Assembly: GCA_964449565.1 (NCBI GenBank)
Contig: CAYUZB010000008.1
Coordinates: 1 to 64,000, forward strand
Direction: 5' to 3'
DNA from: Granulosicoccus sp964449565
Lineage (GTDB): Bacteria; Pseudomonadota; Gammaproteobacteria; Granulosicoccales; Granulosicoccaceae
Length of the DNA stretch: 64,000 bases
Of the stretch, positions 1 to 7,882 are shown piece by piece. The notes under the pieces were generated by a model. That model saw only the letters and a list, made by a program, of their open reading frames with translations, did no database searches and was not told the origin of the DNA. The stretch's first letter is position 1, and each line of letters begins with the position of its first letter. Both the position numbers and the translations under genes were made by a program.

Positions 1-207
1 CCTCTGTAAGTCCAATCCACTCATGCCAGGCATGCGAACGTCAAGTATCAAGCAGCCGCAACCGGGGCCTTCGATATTGTTGTTATCAAGAAACTCTCTG
101 GCGGTCTTATATGCTTGTACTTCGAACCCTTCCTGTGACAGTGTTCTAGTCAAACCCTTCCTTACATCACAATCGTCATCAACCACGTATACGCAATCTT
201 TATTCAT
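1..207 (-). CDS. Response regulator, receiver domain (partial, runs off the window)
   Basis: The first 69 codons read as a CheY-like receiver. The N-terminus has the acidic cluster VYVVDDDCDVR, and the phospho-acceptor region is LILDVRMPGMSG, where the Asp before VRMPGMSG is the predicted phosphorylation site. The C-terminal part, normally a DNA-binding domain, lies outside the window. The start is the ATG read from 207 leftwards. The histidine kinase gene ends 18 bp upstream in the same direction, so the two are a cognate pair in one operon. The receiver resembles the FixJ/TodT class, usually followed by a LuxR-type HTH, but that part cannot be seen. Confidence 0.85.
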   Translation of the reverse strand, partial: MNKDCVYVVDDDCDVRKGLTRTLSQEGFEVQAYKTAREFLDNNNIEGPGCGCLILDVRMPGMSGLDLQR

Positions 208-225
208 AATTCAATTGAACTCAAT

Positions 226-2067
226 TCAAACTGGCAATGTAAATTTGAATACGACTCCTTCGCTAGTGTTTTCGTCGACCCATAGTGTGCCGCCATGTGC
301 TTCCACTATAGACCGACTGATCGCGAGCCCCAAGCCCATACTGTCCTTTTTGGTAGTTTGAAAAGTAGAAAATAGTGTTTTTTGTATCTTCGAAGAGAGG
401 CCTGGACCGTTGTCTTCTACTGAAACACAAAGAGCATTTTTTGGTGTCAGTTCGGTTCGAATAGTCAAACGCTTTGTCGCTGAATCCAAAGTGCTCATTG
501 CTTCTACGCTATTGCGTTCCAGATTAACCAATACCTGTTGAATCTGTATTGGATCAACGACGACTTCTGGAATTTCATCATCCAGTAACAGGATTATATC
601 CACGCCCTTTTCCCGAGCATCAGGATGTGTCAAGCGTATTGTTTCTTTTATTAAATAATTGATGTCAGTGGCCTCACGTTTATCTTCGTCCTTTTGCGTA
701 AAGCGACGCATACTACGGATAATATTTCCCGCACGTTGTGCCAAATTATAAACATCATCCAGTGTCTCAATAAGTTCACTATCGGGACGGTCACTAGACT
801 TGATCGAAGTCAGTGCTGCATGACAATTGTGTGATATCGCAGTGAGCGGTTGATTCAATTCATGCGCCAATCCTGTCGCAAGTTCGCCAGCACTCGTCAA
901 CCTGGAAAAATGTGCCATTTCAGCTCTGAGATTGCTATCCCTAGTCTCAAGATACTTTCTTTCGGTAACGTTTTTGTGAATCAACAAAGTGTGAGATTCT
1001 TCATTACTGACAAAAGGTATTGCAGAAACTTCTATCCATTGTTTGTCATCAGATGATCCTAAAAGGTACTCTTTTGCTTTCAGCTCTTTCTGATGTTTTT
1101 GAGCAGTATCAATTTCAGACAAAACATCCTTTCCTCCTCGCATTTCTTTATCAATCAATTCGCCATAAACTGTATCAAAAGAATATCCAACTCCCCCATT
1201 TCGATATTCCTCACTTTTGTCACTGACAAGCTTTTGCCATTGTTTGTTCGTTGCTGCTATGGCTCCCTTGGAATTTATCATTGCGATGTTTTCGGGTATC
1301 GCATCTAATGTTTTTCTCAATATATTCGCAGATTCCAGCAACGCTTTCTCAGCCTTTTCTCGCCCTTTGGTTTCTTCTTTGATTTTTCCTAAATTTTGAT
1401 AATATTGATTAATGCCGATCCTTGCTTGCAGGTTTCTTTGGCGTATAAGCAACATGAATATCAAAGAAACGAGTACAGCGAAACTTGCGAGCAATGCAAG
1501 CAAAGAGTCTCTGAAATCGCTTATCTCATTCCGTTGTTCGAAAATCAAGGAATTGGCAATTTCATCAGTTTCTCTAGCAATTTGACGTATAAATGAAATT
1601 CTATCGCCAAGTCGTTTTGCTGCTAGATCTAACACGAAGTCATTGTCATGTGCATAGTTTCCAAAGCCGTGTAATAACCATTCGTTTACGTCTTCAATTA
1701 CTGGCTTTACATAGGCATGTGCCTTTGCTGCCCCGTCCAGGCGTTCGAAGCTGTATTGTGAACGCATTTTCTCAAGTTTTTCTGAAACTTCCTGGAGTGA
1801 TTCTTCAACTCTATCGCGGTGTTCTGGTGACTTGAATTGTTGGTACTTTGTAACGGCCATAGAAACGTCGGAATATTCATGAATCAGCTCCGCTACATCT
1901 TGTTGTTGCTCAAGAACTTCTTCAGCCAATGCTTCACTGATCGTGGTTGTAGCTTGGTGAACAAATCTATATAACAGAATACCAGCTACTAATAGCAACA
2001 AAAATATAGCAACCGTCCAAAGACGGTTGCTATATTTAGAAAATAGATTAGAGGCTGAGTTGTCCAA
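226..2067 (-). CDS. Membrane sensor histidine kinase with PAS domain
   Basis: This 613-residue kinase has a transmembrane helix at about 17-35, a helical periplasmic region to about 186, and a second helix at about 187-209. A PAS-like domain follows at 248-370, then HisKA and HATPase_c. The H-box is LATGLAHELNQPLTA with the phospho-accepting His at 402. The N-box reads LVNLERNSVEAM, and the G-boxes are VEDNGPGL and GLGLAISRSIVEAHGG. The H-box type matches the FixL/DctB/TodS group. The start appears to be TTG, 2 bp after the stop of the TAXI binding protein, and no earlier ATG fits. Its position between a solute-binding protein and a response regulator suggests that the binding protein's ligand state is its input; this is inferred. 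Confidence 0.88.
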   Translation of the reverse strand: MDNSASNLFSKYSNRLWTVAIFLLLLVAGILLYRFVHQATTTISEALAEEVLEQQQDVAELIHEYSDVSMAVTKYQQFKSPEHRDRVEESLQEVSEKLEKMRSQYSFERLDGAAKAHAYVKPVIEDVNEWLLHGFGNYAHDNDFVLDLAAKRLGDRISFIRQIARETDEIANSLIFEQRNEISDFRDSLLALLASFAVLVSLIFMLLIRQRNLQARIGINQYYQNLGKIKEETKGREKAEKALLESANILRKTLDAIPENIAMINSKGAIAATNKQWQKLVSDKSEEYRNGGVGYSFDTVYGELIDKEMRGGKDVLSEIDTAQKHQKELKAKEYLLGSSDDKQWIEVSAIPFVSNEESHTLLIHKNVTERKYLETRDSNLRAEMAHFSRLTSAGELATGLAHELNQPLTAISHNCHAALTSIKSSDRPDSELIETLDDVYNLAQRAGNIIRSMRRFTQKDEDKREATDINYLIKETIRLTHPDAREKGVDIILLLDDEIPEVVVDPIQIQQVLVNLERNSVEAMSTLDSATKRLTIRTELTPKNALCVSVEDNGPGLSSKIQKTLFSTFQTTKKDSMGLGLAISRSIVEAHGGTLWVDENTSEGVVFKFTLPV

Positions 2068-2069
2068 GG

Positions 2070-3089
2070 TTATTCGCTAATAGACAATTTTTTAACAACC
2101 ATATTCATTTCATTGTAAAAACGAATAGCTCCTGGGTGTAGCGGTATGCTCACCCCTTTGATCGCATTCTCTAAAGAAATCGCTTTCCCTATAGGATGGC
2201 CTTTGCCAAGCCTAGTTCTTGTCTCTTTACTCCATAGCGTTTTGGATATCTGGTATACGATCTCATCGCTTAGATTTGCGTTAACGATAAATTGAGCAGA
2301 AACAGATAGGGTATTTATATCACTGCTGTTTTTGTAAGTGCCAGCTGGCACTGTATCTGTTGAAAAAAATGAATGTTCATTTACCAATTTTTCAACCACG
2401 GGCCCGTCAATCGGGATAATGGTTGCAAGCTCTTCATAGGCAAGGTCAACAACTTGCTGTACTGGATACCCTGCTACTAATATAAATGCATCCAAAGTGT
2501 CATTTTTGAATCTTTCTATTGCATCATTAGGTTTAAGGTATACAGGTTCGATGTCATCGAGTTCAATGCCGAAAGCAGAAAGTACTAGTTTTACATCGAA
2601 CAGAGTGCCCGACCCGAATTCGTCAATAGACACCTTACGCCCTACCAGATCATCAATTGACTTTATACCACTGTCTTTGCGCGCAACCAGGTGAATACTT
2701 TCAGAGTATAGGGAGGCAATCGTTCTTATAGATTTTTTTGGTTTCATATCACTAAATGGGCCTGTGGCATAAAATGTCCAGTGCGCGACATCTGCCTGTG
2801 ATAACCCTGCTTCGAGCAGACCGTTTTCGATATCGCTTACATTTGCCACCGAGCCATTTGACCGCTGAGCTATAGCGACGACCGTCTTTTTTTGACCGAC
2901 TTCATTCCTCGTTTGTAAATCTGCATTGGTAATCGCTTGTGAAATTAGCGATCCGATAGGGAAATATGTGCCCGCACTACCTCCAGTGCCGATCCGGAAG
3001 ACAATCGACTCGCCGAATGCTGAAGGCACATTGAGTATGACTGTCATTATCGTGAAGAATATTATTGGGCGTATTCTCTTGATTGACAT
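2070..3089 (-). CDS. TAXI-family solute-binding protein
   Basis: The protein has a signal peptide (MSIKRIRPI followed by a hydrophobic stretch ending near AFG). The mature N-terminus carries the TAXI-TRAP signature IGTGGSAGTYFPIG, and the periplasmic binding fold covers the rest of about 339 residues. The ATG at 3089 is preferred because the open frame upstream only adds a TTG and a charged extension ahead of the signal peptide. TAXI receptors normally feed a fused DctQM (FT) permease, but none is encoded here. The next two genes are a sensor kinase and a response regulator, so this copy probably works as the ligand receptor of a signalling system. The ligand cannot be read from the sequence. 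Confidence 0.87.
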   Translation of the reverse strand: MSIKRIRPIIFFTIMTVILNVPSAFGESIVFRIGTGGSAGTYFPIGSLISQAITNADLQTRNEVGQKKTVVAIAQRSNGSVANVSDIENGLLEAGLSQADVAHWTFYATGPFSDMKPKKSIRTIASLYSESIHLVARKDSGIKSIDDLVGRKVSIDEFGSGTLFDVKLVLSAFGIELDDIEPVYLKPNDAIERFKNDTLDAFILVAGYPVQQVVDLAYEELATIIPIDGPVVEKLVNEHSFFSTDTVPAGTYKNSSDINTLSVSAQFIVNANLSDEIVYQISKTLWSKETRTRLGKGHPIGKAISLENAIKGVSIPLHPGAIRFYNEMNMVVKKLSISE

Positions 3090-3416
3090 TGTTTTATGTG
3101 ACCGTTTTCTTTTGGCGAGGTACAAATCAGTTGTAAATTTCTTACGAACAACGATTTTCAGCTATCTATTAGTATGAATCAGATAACACAAAATGAATAT
3201 CGATGTGTATCGGAATACCAGTGTCACAAGACGATAGGACTGGTTCTGTCCAAACCATTTGTGCCGGACGATTTAGAATCGAGCGACCAAATTGTATTAA
3301 CAAATCTCTCGTTTCAACACGAGAATTCGCTTTCGGACTGGATACACACCTTATATCATATCGATTTCTAATCGTATCGATCTTTGGCCCTATAGATAGT
3401 ATTTCTAAGAGGCGAA
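3090..3416. other. Intergenic region upstream of the TAXI gene
   Basis: No convincing gene is present; short plus-strand open frames here resemble no protein family. The stretch should hold the promoter of the sensing operon. It contains a perfect inverted repeat with 6-bp arms, TCTCGT and ACGAGA, around a 6-nt centre at 3307-3324. That could be an operator or the terminator stem of the oxidoreductase gene at 3417-4484; no U-tract supports the latter. Confidence 0.4.
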
Positions 3417-4484
3417 TCAGGTCGACAAATCAGGCGGTGTAGCGACAGGAGTCATCGGCGAAGCACTACTGACATAAGCTGCTTCAACCAGTGCCATGGT
3501 AAACCAGGCATCTTGTACAGAACTGATTAACTGTGATTCCTCGCCATTAACAAAGCGTTGCAGTTGCAGCATTCTGCCGACAAATGCATCAGGAAACCAT
3601 TGCCCTGCTAGTTCTATTTGTTCCCAGTTTCTGTTATTACCAGAATTGATCCACAATTCATCTAATTCCCCCGCTGGGTAGTCAAGGTTGACGCCCATTT
3701 TCATGTACGCGGCACCTTGAGTGCCGCAGATTCTGAACTCACTAGCTTGAAATTTACGTCCGAAATAATGATTATGATTGATCGACAGATTACAGCGAAC
3801 CTGGTTACCGTAATCCAGCATAGCGGACGTTCGGGTTTGTGACATTTGGCTGGATGGGTGCCCCATCGAGCGAGCGTGAATTCCTGCGGGATTCCCCAGA
3901 ATAGAGCGAATCAAGTCCAGGTAATGTATAGAGTGCAAGGTGATTTCTACGCGTGGCAAACCTTCCAGAAATTTCCACAAGTGCCAAGGGGTGTCCAATG
4001 CCAACAGGCCATCAAAGTCCACTATAGTGCCCAGGACTCCTGAGTCGATTGCTGATTTCAGCGCCAGTGACATCGGAGCAAAGCGAAGCTGAAAGTTGAC
4101 CGCCGCCTTGAGCTGTCTTTCGGTACACAGCTTTAGAATTCGACTTGCATCATCCAGATTCTCACCCATGGGCTTCTGAATAAGCACAGGGGCGCCAATG
4201 GGCAATTGTTTCAGGATCTCTGTATGGGCCGCTGGAGGTGTTGCCAAGTCGAAAATCACGTCCTCATGCCCGATTGCTTCATCTAACGTTTGATAGGCAC
4301 GACAGTTCCATTTTTCAGCCAGTGATTCGGCTTTCACAAGATTTGGGTCGTATATCCCATAAACAGTAAGACCTGCTTTTCGATAAGCTGGCATGTGAGC
4401 ATCAGCGACGATCGAGCCAGCGCCGATGATGACAATAGGTCTGGGGCGTTGTGTTTTGGGCCATGTTTGCTGAAACTCGATCAT
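3417..4484 (-). CDS. Gfo/Idh/MocA-family oxidoreductase
   Basis: This is an NAD(P)-dependent dehydrogenase of about 355 residues. The N-terminal Rossmann fold begins PIVIIGAGSIVADAHMPAYR and the family Lys-Pro pair appears in PVLIQKPMGEN. The C-terminal half is the usual substrate-binding sheet domain. The ATG at 4484 is preferred because it places the Rossmann motif about 14 residues from the start; the upstream open frame only offers a TTG. It is divergent from the deoxy-sugar acid operon that starts at 4818 and shares its 0.3-kb control region. A role as the sugar dehydrogenase or inositol-type dehydrogenase of that pathway is likely but inferred. Confidence 0.85.
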   Translation of the reverse strand: MIEFQQTWPKTQRPRPIVIIGAGSIVADAHMPAYRKAGLTVYGIYDPNLVKAESLAEKWNCRAYQTLDEAIGHEDVIFDLATPPAAHTEILKQLPIGAPVLIQKPMGENLDDASRILKLCTERQLKAAVNFQLRFAPMSLALKSAIDSGVLGTIVDFDGLLALDTPWHLWKFLEGLPRVEITLHSIHYLDLIRSILGNPAGIHARSMGHPSSQMSQTRTSAMLDYGNQVRCNLSINHNHYFGRKFQASEFRICGTQGAAYMKMGVNLDYPAGELDELWINSGNNRNWEQIELAGQWFPDAFVGRMLQLQRFVNGEESQLISSVQDAWFTMALVEAAYVSSASPMTPVATPPDLST

Positions 4485-4817
4485 GTCATTTGATTCTGTA
4501 CAAAGCGAGCCTGCAAATTGATAAATGATCCCTGCATTAATGCACCGGTAAATAAACTTTTCTGTAAATTTACTTGTTGCCCTTTTATTCTGCGTAGGCA
4601 AATCCTAGATAAAAAACTTCACTTCATTGCTCATTAAACAAACCTGTATTTAGGGATTGTCAAAAGCGTTATAAATTAAAAAATCGGTAGCCAACACCGT
4701 ATTTACTCGACCTAGAGGAACTGCCTGATCTTCCAATGCACGCTAAATATAAACTATACTTTCAATAATATTCAAGTATAAAAATTAAACGCCTTACCGG
4801 ACTCTAGAGGTCTATTG
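4485..4817. other. Divergent control region between the oxidoreductase and lactonase genes
   Basis: About 330 bp of AT-rich DNA with no gene. It must hold the promoters of both divergent units. The clearest structure is the inverted repeat listed separately at 4755-4780. A good ribosome-binding site, AGAGG at 4806-4810, decides the start of the plus-strand operon. Confidence 0.5.
4755..4780. promoter_or_regulatory. Spaced inverted repeat, candidate operator
   Basis: Perfect 7-bp arms TATACTT (4755-4761) and AAGTATA (4774-4780) are separated by 12 bp, so the two half-sites are 19 bp apart. The element lies 38 bp upstream of the lactonase start, where a repressor or activator of the sugar-acid operon would act. 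No regulator gene is adjacent, and the binding protein is unknown. Confidence 0.4.
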
Positions 4818-5675
4818 ATGATTATCGATACTCACTTGCACCTGATATACCTGGACAAACTTTCTTATCCTTGGCTCGATAACGTTGCAACATTACGAAA
4901 AGACGCAACACTTGACAACTACACAACGGTCGCCAAGAGAGTCGGAATCACCGGTGTCCTGCACATGGAGGTAGATGTCGCAGAGAGTGATATCGAAGCC
5001 GAAACCGTGATGGTCGGTGAATTAATGTCGAGCGATGATTGCTTACTCAAAGGTGCGATATCAGCTTGTCGGCCGGAATCAAAAGGCTTTTCCGAATTTC
5101 TCGAGAGAAGCTTGGAAAATAATAAGATAAAAGGTTTCAGGCGTGTTTTACACGTAATGCCAGATGAGCTTTCCACGACAAATGTGTTCCGCGAAAATAT
5201 AAAGCAATTGTCAGGTACTGGATTAACCTTTGATATGGTCTTTAAGGCGGCGCAACTGCCACTAGCGATCGAACTTGTTGATTATTGTCCTGACGTTACC
5301 TTCGTTCTTGATCATTGTGGTGTGCCAGACCTGAATGAGCAATCACTTGAGCCTTGGCTGTCTCATATGAGGGAGCTATCGAAACGGGATAATGTTTACG
5401 CAAAGATTTCCGGTGTCATTGCATACGGAAATCATGATACCTGGTCACTTTGCGATATCAGGCCTTACGTCGAACATACGATAGATGCATTTGGCTGGTC
5501 GCGTGTTTTATGGGGTAGTGACAGCCCGGTTTGTACATTGGCAGGTCAGATAGAGACATGGGTAGCTGCCACTCATGCGTTGCTGGATTCCTGCTCGAAG
5601 GACGAAAAAGCAGCCTTGCTACATGACAACGCTGCATCATTATGGTCATTACCTGTCAATAACTCTCACCCGTGA
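4818..5675 (+). CDS. Amidohydrolase-family lactonase (L-fuconolactone/L-rhamnonolactone hydrolase-like)
   Basis: This 285-residue TIM-barrel hydrolase belongs to the COG3618 group. The metal-binding start motif is DTHLHL at residues 4-9, a mid-protein His lies in LDHCGVPD, and the C-terminal Asp is in WGSDSPV. The family opens sugar lactones or hydrolyses 2-pyrone dicarboxylate-type substrates. The ATG at 4818 is chosen because AGAGG lies 7 bp upstream. The gene overlaps the next one by 4 bp (GTGA) and is followed by a FucD-type dehydratase. That context points to L-fuconolactone or a related aldonolactone as the substrate; this is inference from position and family. Confidence 0.85.
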   Translation: MIIDTHLHLIYLDKLSYPWLDNVATLRKDATLDNYTTVAKRVGITGVLHMEVDVAESDIEAETVMVGELMSSDDCLLKGAISACRPESKGFSEFLERSLENNKIKGFRRVLHVMPDELSTTNVFRENIKQLSGTGLTFDMVFKAAQLPLAIELVDYCPDVTFVLDHCGVPDLNEQSLEPWLSHMRELSKRDNVYAKISGVIAYGNHDTWSLCDIRPYVEHTIDAFGWSRVLWGSDSPVCTLAGQIETWVAATHALLDSCSKDEKAALLHDNAASLWSLPVNNSHP

Positions 5676-6544
5676 GTAATACGGCTCAAAAATATTTTTT
5701 GACTGCACAACAGGTGGCAGATTATTGGGATGACGGTTTTCTGTTCCCATTACGCGTTCTATCCATGGAACAAGCCTCCGACTTTCGGATGCAACTTGAA
5801 ATTATCGAACGTGATCATGCAGACAATCGTTCACTCCCTAGGCCGTTAAGTGATTATATACGTACCCATTCAGACGTCATTATGCCGATGGCCGCTGAGT
5901 TAGCGTTACAGCCAAGCGTGCTTGATGCGGTGGAATCCATTATTGGTCCTGATCTGATGATTTGGGGTGCGGACTTTTTTATCAAGGAAGCTGACTCACC
6001 CATGCGGGTATCCATGCACCAGGATCTGACCTATTGGGGCTTCGGGGAAACTTCTGAGCAAGTCACCGCATGGATTGCCCTAACCCCGTCTACAGTTAAA
6101 TCTGGTTGTGTTGATCTCGTGAAAGGAAGTCACAAGAATCCAATTTTGCCGCACACCGATACGCTCGCAGCAGATAATCTACTTTCCAGAGGCCAAGAAG
6201 TTGAAGTCGATGTGCGCGATGAAGATCGAACGCATGTTGTACTTGCCCCTGGGGAGATGTCCTTACATCATGGTCTAGCCATTCATGGTTCTAACCCAAA
6301 CGAATCGAATGATCGAAGAATTGGCTTTGCAATCCGCTACATCAGCCCGGATGCCAGGCAAAGTAGTGCTCGTCGTGAATACGCGATACTTGCGCGTGGA
6401 GTTGATCGATCGAACAGCTTTATTCACTATGCACCACCAACATCTCTGTTTTCGGCATCCAGCTTGACACTGTATGAAGAGATAAAGACTGAGCAATCCA
6501 AGGTACTTATGGCTGATATGAAAGAGCTCGACGTAAATTCATGA
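5672..6544 (+). CDS. PhyH-family Fe(II)/2-oxoglutarate dioxygenase
   Basis: This is a 290-residue phytanoyl-CoA dioxygenase-like protein. The iron-binding facial triad is visible as His116 and Asp118 in MHQDLTYWG and the distal His205 in AIHGSNPN. The following RRIGFAIRY supplies the Arg that binds 2-oxoglutarate. The GTG start overlaps the upstream stop (GTGA) and the stop overlaps the dehydratase start (ATGA), so translation of the three genes is coupled. The family hydroxylates small molecules and oxidatively cleaves some. Its role between a lactonase and a sugar-acid dehydratase is unclear. A second PhyH protein of the same build is encoded at 60405-61238. Confidence 0.87.
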   Translation: MSNTAQKYFLTAQQVADYWDDGFLFPLRVLSMEQASDFRMQLEIIERDHADNRSLPRPLSDYIRTHSDVIMPMAAELALQPSVLDAVESIIGPDLMIWGADFFIKEADSPMRVSMHQDLTYWGFGETSEQVTAWIALTPSTVKSGCVDLVKGSHKNPILPHTDTLAADNLLSRGQEVEVDVRDEDRTHVVLAPGEMSLHHGLAIHGSNPNESNDRRIGFAIRYISPDARQSSARREYAILARGVDRSNSFIHYAPPTSLFSASSLTLYEEIKTEQSKVLMADMKELDVNS

Positions 6545-7875
6545 CTGCAGCTATCACAATACTTGATGTCGTTGTCGAAGATATTCGGGTTCCAACATCG
6601 GACACTCTGCTCGGCTCTGACCCGTTCCATCGTAAACCTGATTATTCCGCGGTCATCATCTGCGTAAAAACTGACGCGGATATCGAAGGAAACAGCATCG
6701 TATTCAATATAGGAGCGGGTAATGACTGGATTGCCTATGGCGTAAATGACTTGGCTTCCCTTCTTACAGGAAGAACGCTACAGGAGTTCATGAACGCTCC
6801 CGCCTTGCTGCCACAGATGATGATCGAACATCATCAAATGCGTTGGCTGGCGGACGGCGTATTTCGTATGTCAGTTGGTGGCTTGGTGAACGCGCTTTGG
6901 GACTTGTGGGCTAAGGTTGAAGGTAAACCATTATGGGAGCTACTTACCGACCTGCCACCGGAGACTATTGTTTCATGTGTAGATTGGCGCTACTTGCGGG
7001 ACGCGCTGACACCCGGAGAGGCACTTGAGATTTTGAACAAGGGTCGCTTGGGCGTTGGCGAACGTAAAGCACAAATGCGCGCACAAGGCCCTGAAGCTTA
7101 TTCCACGTCGGGTTGGCTCGGCTTGAGTGATCAGCAAATTTCAGAGCATATAACTACTCTTCAAAAACAGGGATTCCGTCATTTCAAATCAAAGGTGGGC
7201 GGTAATCTTGATCAAGATATTGAAAGGCTTGGATTTTTACGAAGCATCTTGGGAGAAGATGCCAGTTTGATGACAGATGCAAATCAAATCTGGGGCGTTA
7301 ATGAGGCCATTGAATGGATGGGTCAATTGAAAGAATTTCGCCCCTATTGGATTGAAGAGCCCACGGCTCGCGATGATGTGCTCGGCTTCGTCAAAATCCG
7401 CGACGCTCTGGCAAAATACGGGATCGGTGTCGCCGCCGGCGAGCAAGTGCCCTCACCCATTATTTTTAAACAGCTACTCAAGTCCGGTGCACTGACACAT
7501 TGCCAGATAGATGCAACTCGACTGGCCGGGGTTAATGACGTGATCGCTGTCATATTGATGGCTGCCAAATTCAACGTTCCGGTCTGCCCACATGGTGGCG
7601 GGATTGGTCTGTGCAACATGATTCAGCACTATAGTATTTGGGATCAGCTTGCCGTATCGGCACAAAGCGATAACCGGATCGTTGAGTATCTGGACTTTCT
7701 CCAGGATGGCGTCTTTGAAACGCCTGTGGCGGTCAAAGATGGATGCTACGTCACCCCTACCCAGGCGGGTTGGGGCCTTGAGATGAAACCAGATTTTATT
7801 GAACGACACCGGTTTCCGGACGGTCCGATATGGAGCAATCGTACAGGGCCCATTGGAACATTATTTCTGGCTTAA
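6541..7875 (+). CDS. L-fuconate dehydratase-like enolase-superfamily enzyme
   Basis: This 444-residue enzyme of the mandelate racemase/enolase superfamily has the N-terminal pattern of L-fuconate dehydratases (VRVPTSDTLLGSDP-type segment, then FNIGAGNDW). Catalytic residues are all present: Lys216 and Lys218 in FKSKVGG, metal ligands Asp246 (MTDANQ), Glu272 (WIEEP) and Glu301 (AAGEQ), and His351 in CPHGGG. Their spacing fits the FucD family, which dehydrates L-fuconate to 2-keto-3-deoxy-L-fuconate. The ATG overlaps the PhyH stop by 4 bp. It ends 7 bp from the convergent ybiT gene. Related sugar acids such as D-arabinonate are possible substrates. Confidence 0.9.
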   Translation: MTAAITILDVVVEDIRVPTSDTLLGSDPFHRKPDYSAVIICVKTDADIEGNSIVFNIGAGNDWIAYGVNDLASLLTGRTLQEFMNAPALLPQMMIEHHQMRWLADGVFRMSVGGLVNALWDLWAKVEGKPLWELLTDLPPETIVSCVDWRYLRDALTPGEALEILNKGRLGVGERKAQMRAQGPEAYSTSGWLGLSDQQISEHITTLQKQGFRHFKSKVGGNLDQDIERLGFLRSILGEDASLMTDANQIWGVNEAIEWMGQLKEFRPYWIEEPTARDDVLGFVKIRDALAKYGIGVAAGEQVPSPIIFKQLLKSGALTHCQIDATRLAGVNDVIAVILMAAKFNVPVCPHGGGIGLCNMIQHYSIWDQLAVSAQSDNRIVEYLDFLQDGVFETPVAVKDGCYVTPTQAGWGLEMKPDFIERHRFPDGPIWSNRTGPIGTLFLA

Positions 7876-7882
7876 GCGTCCA

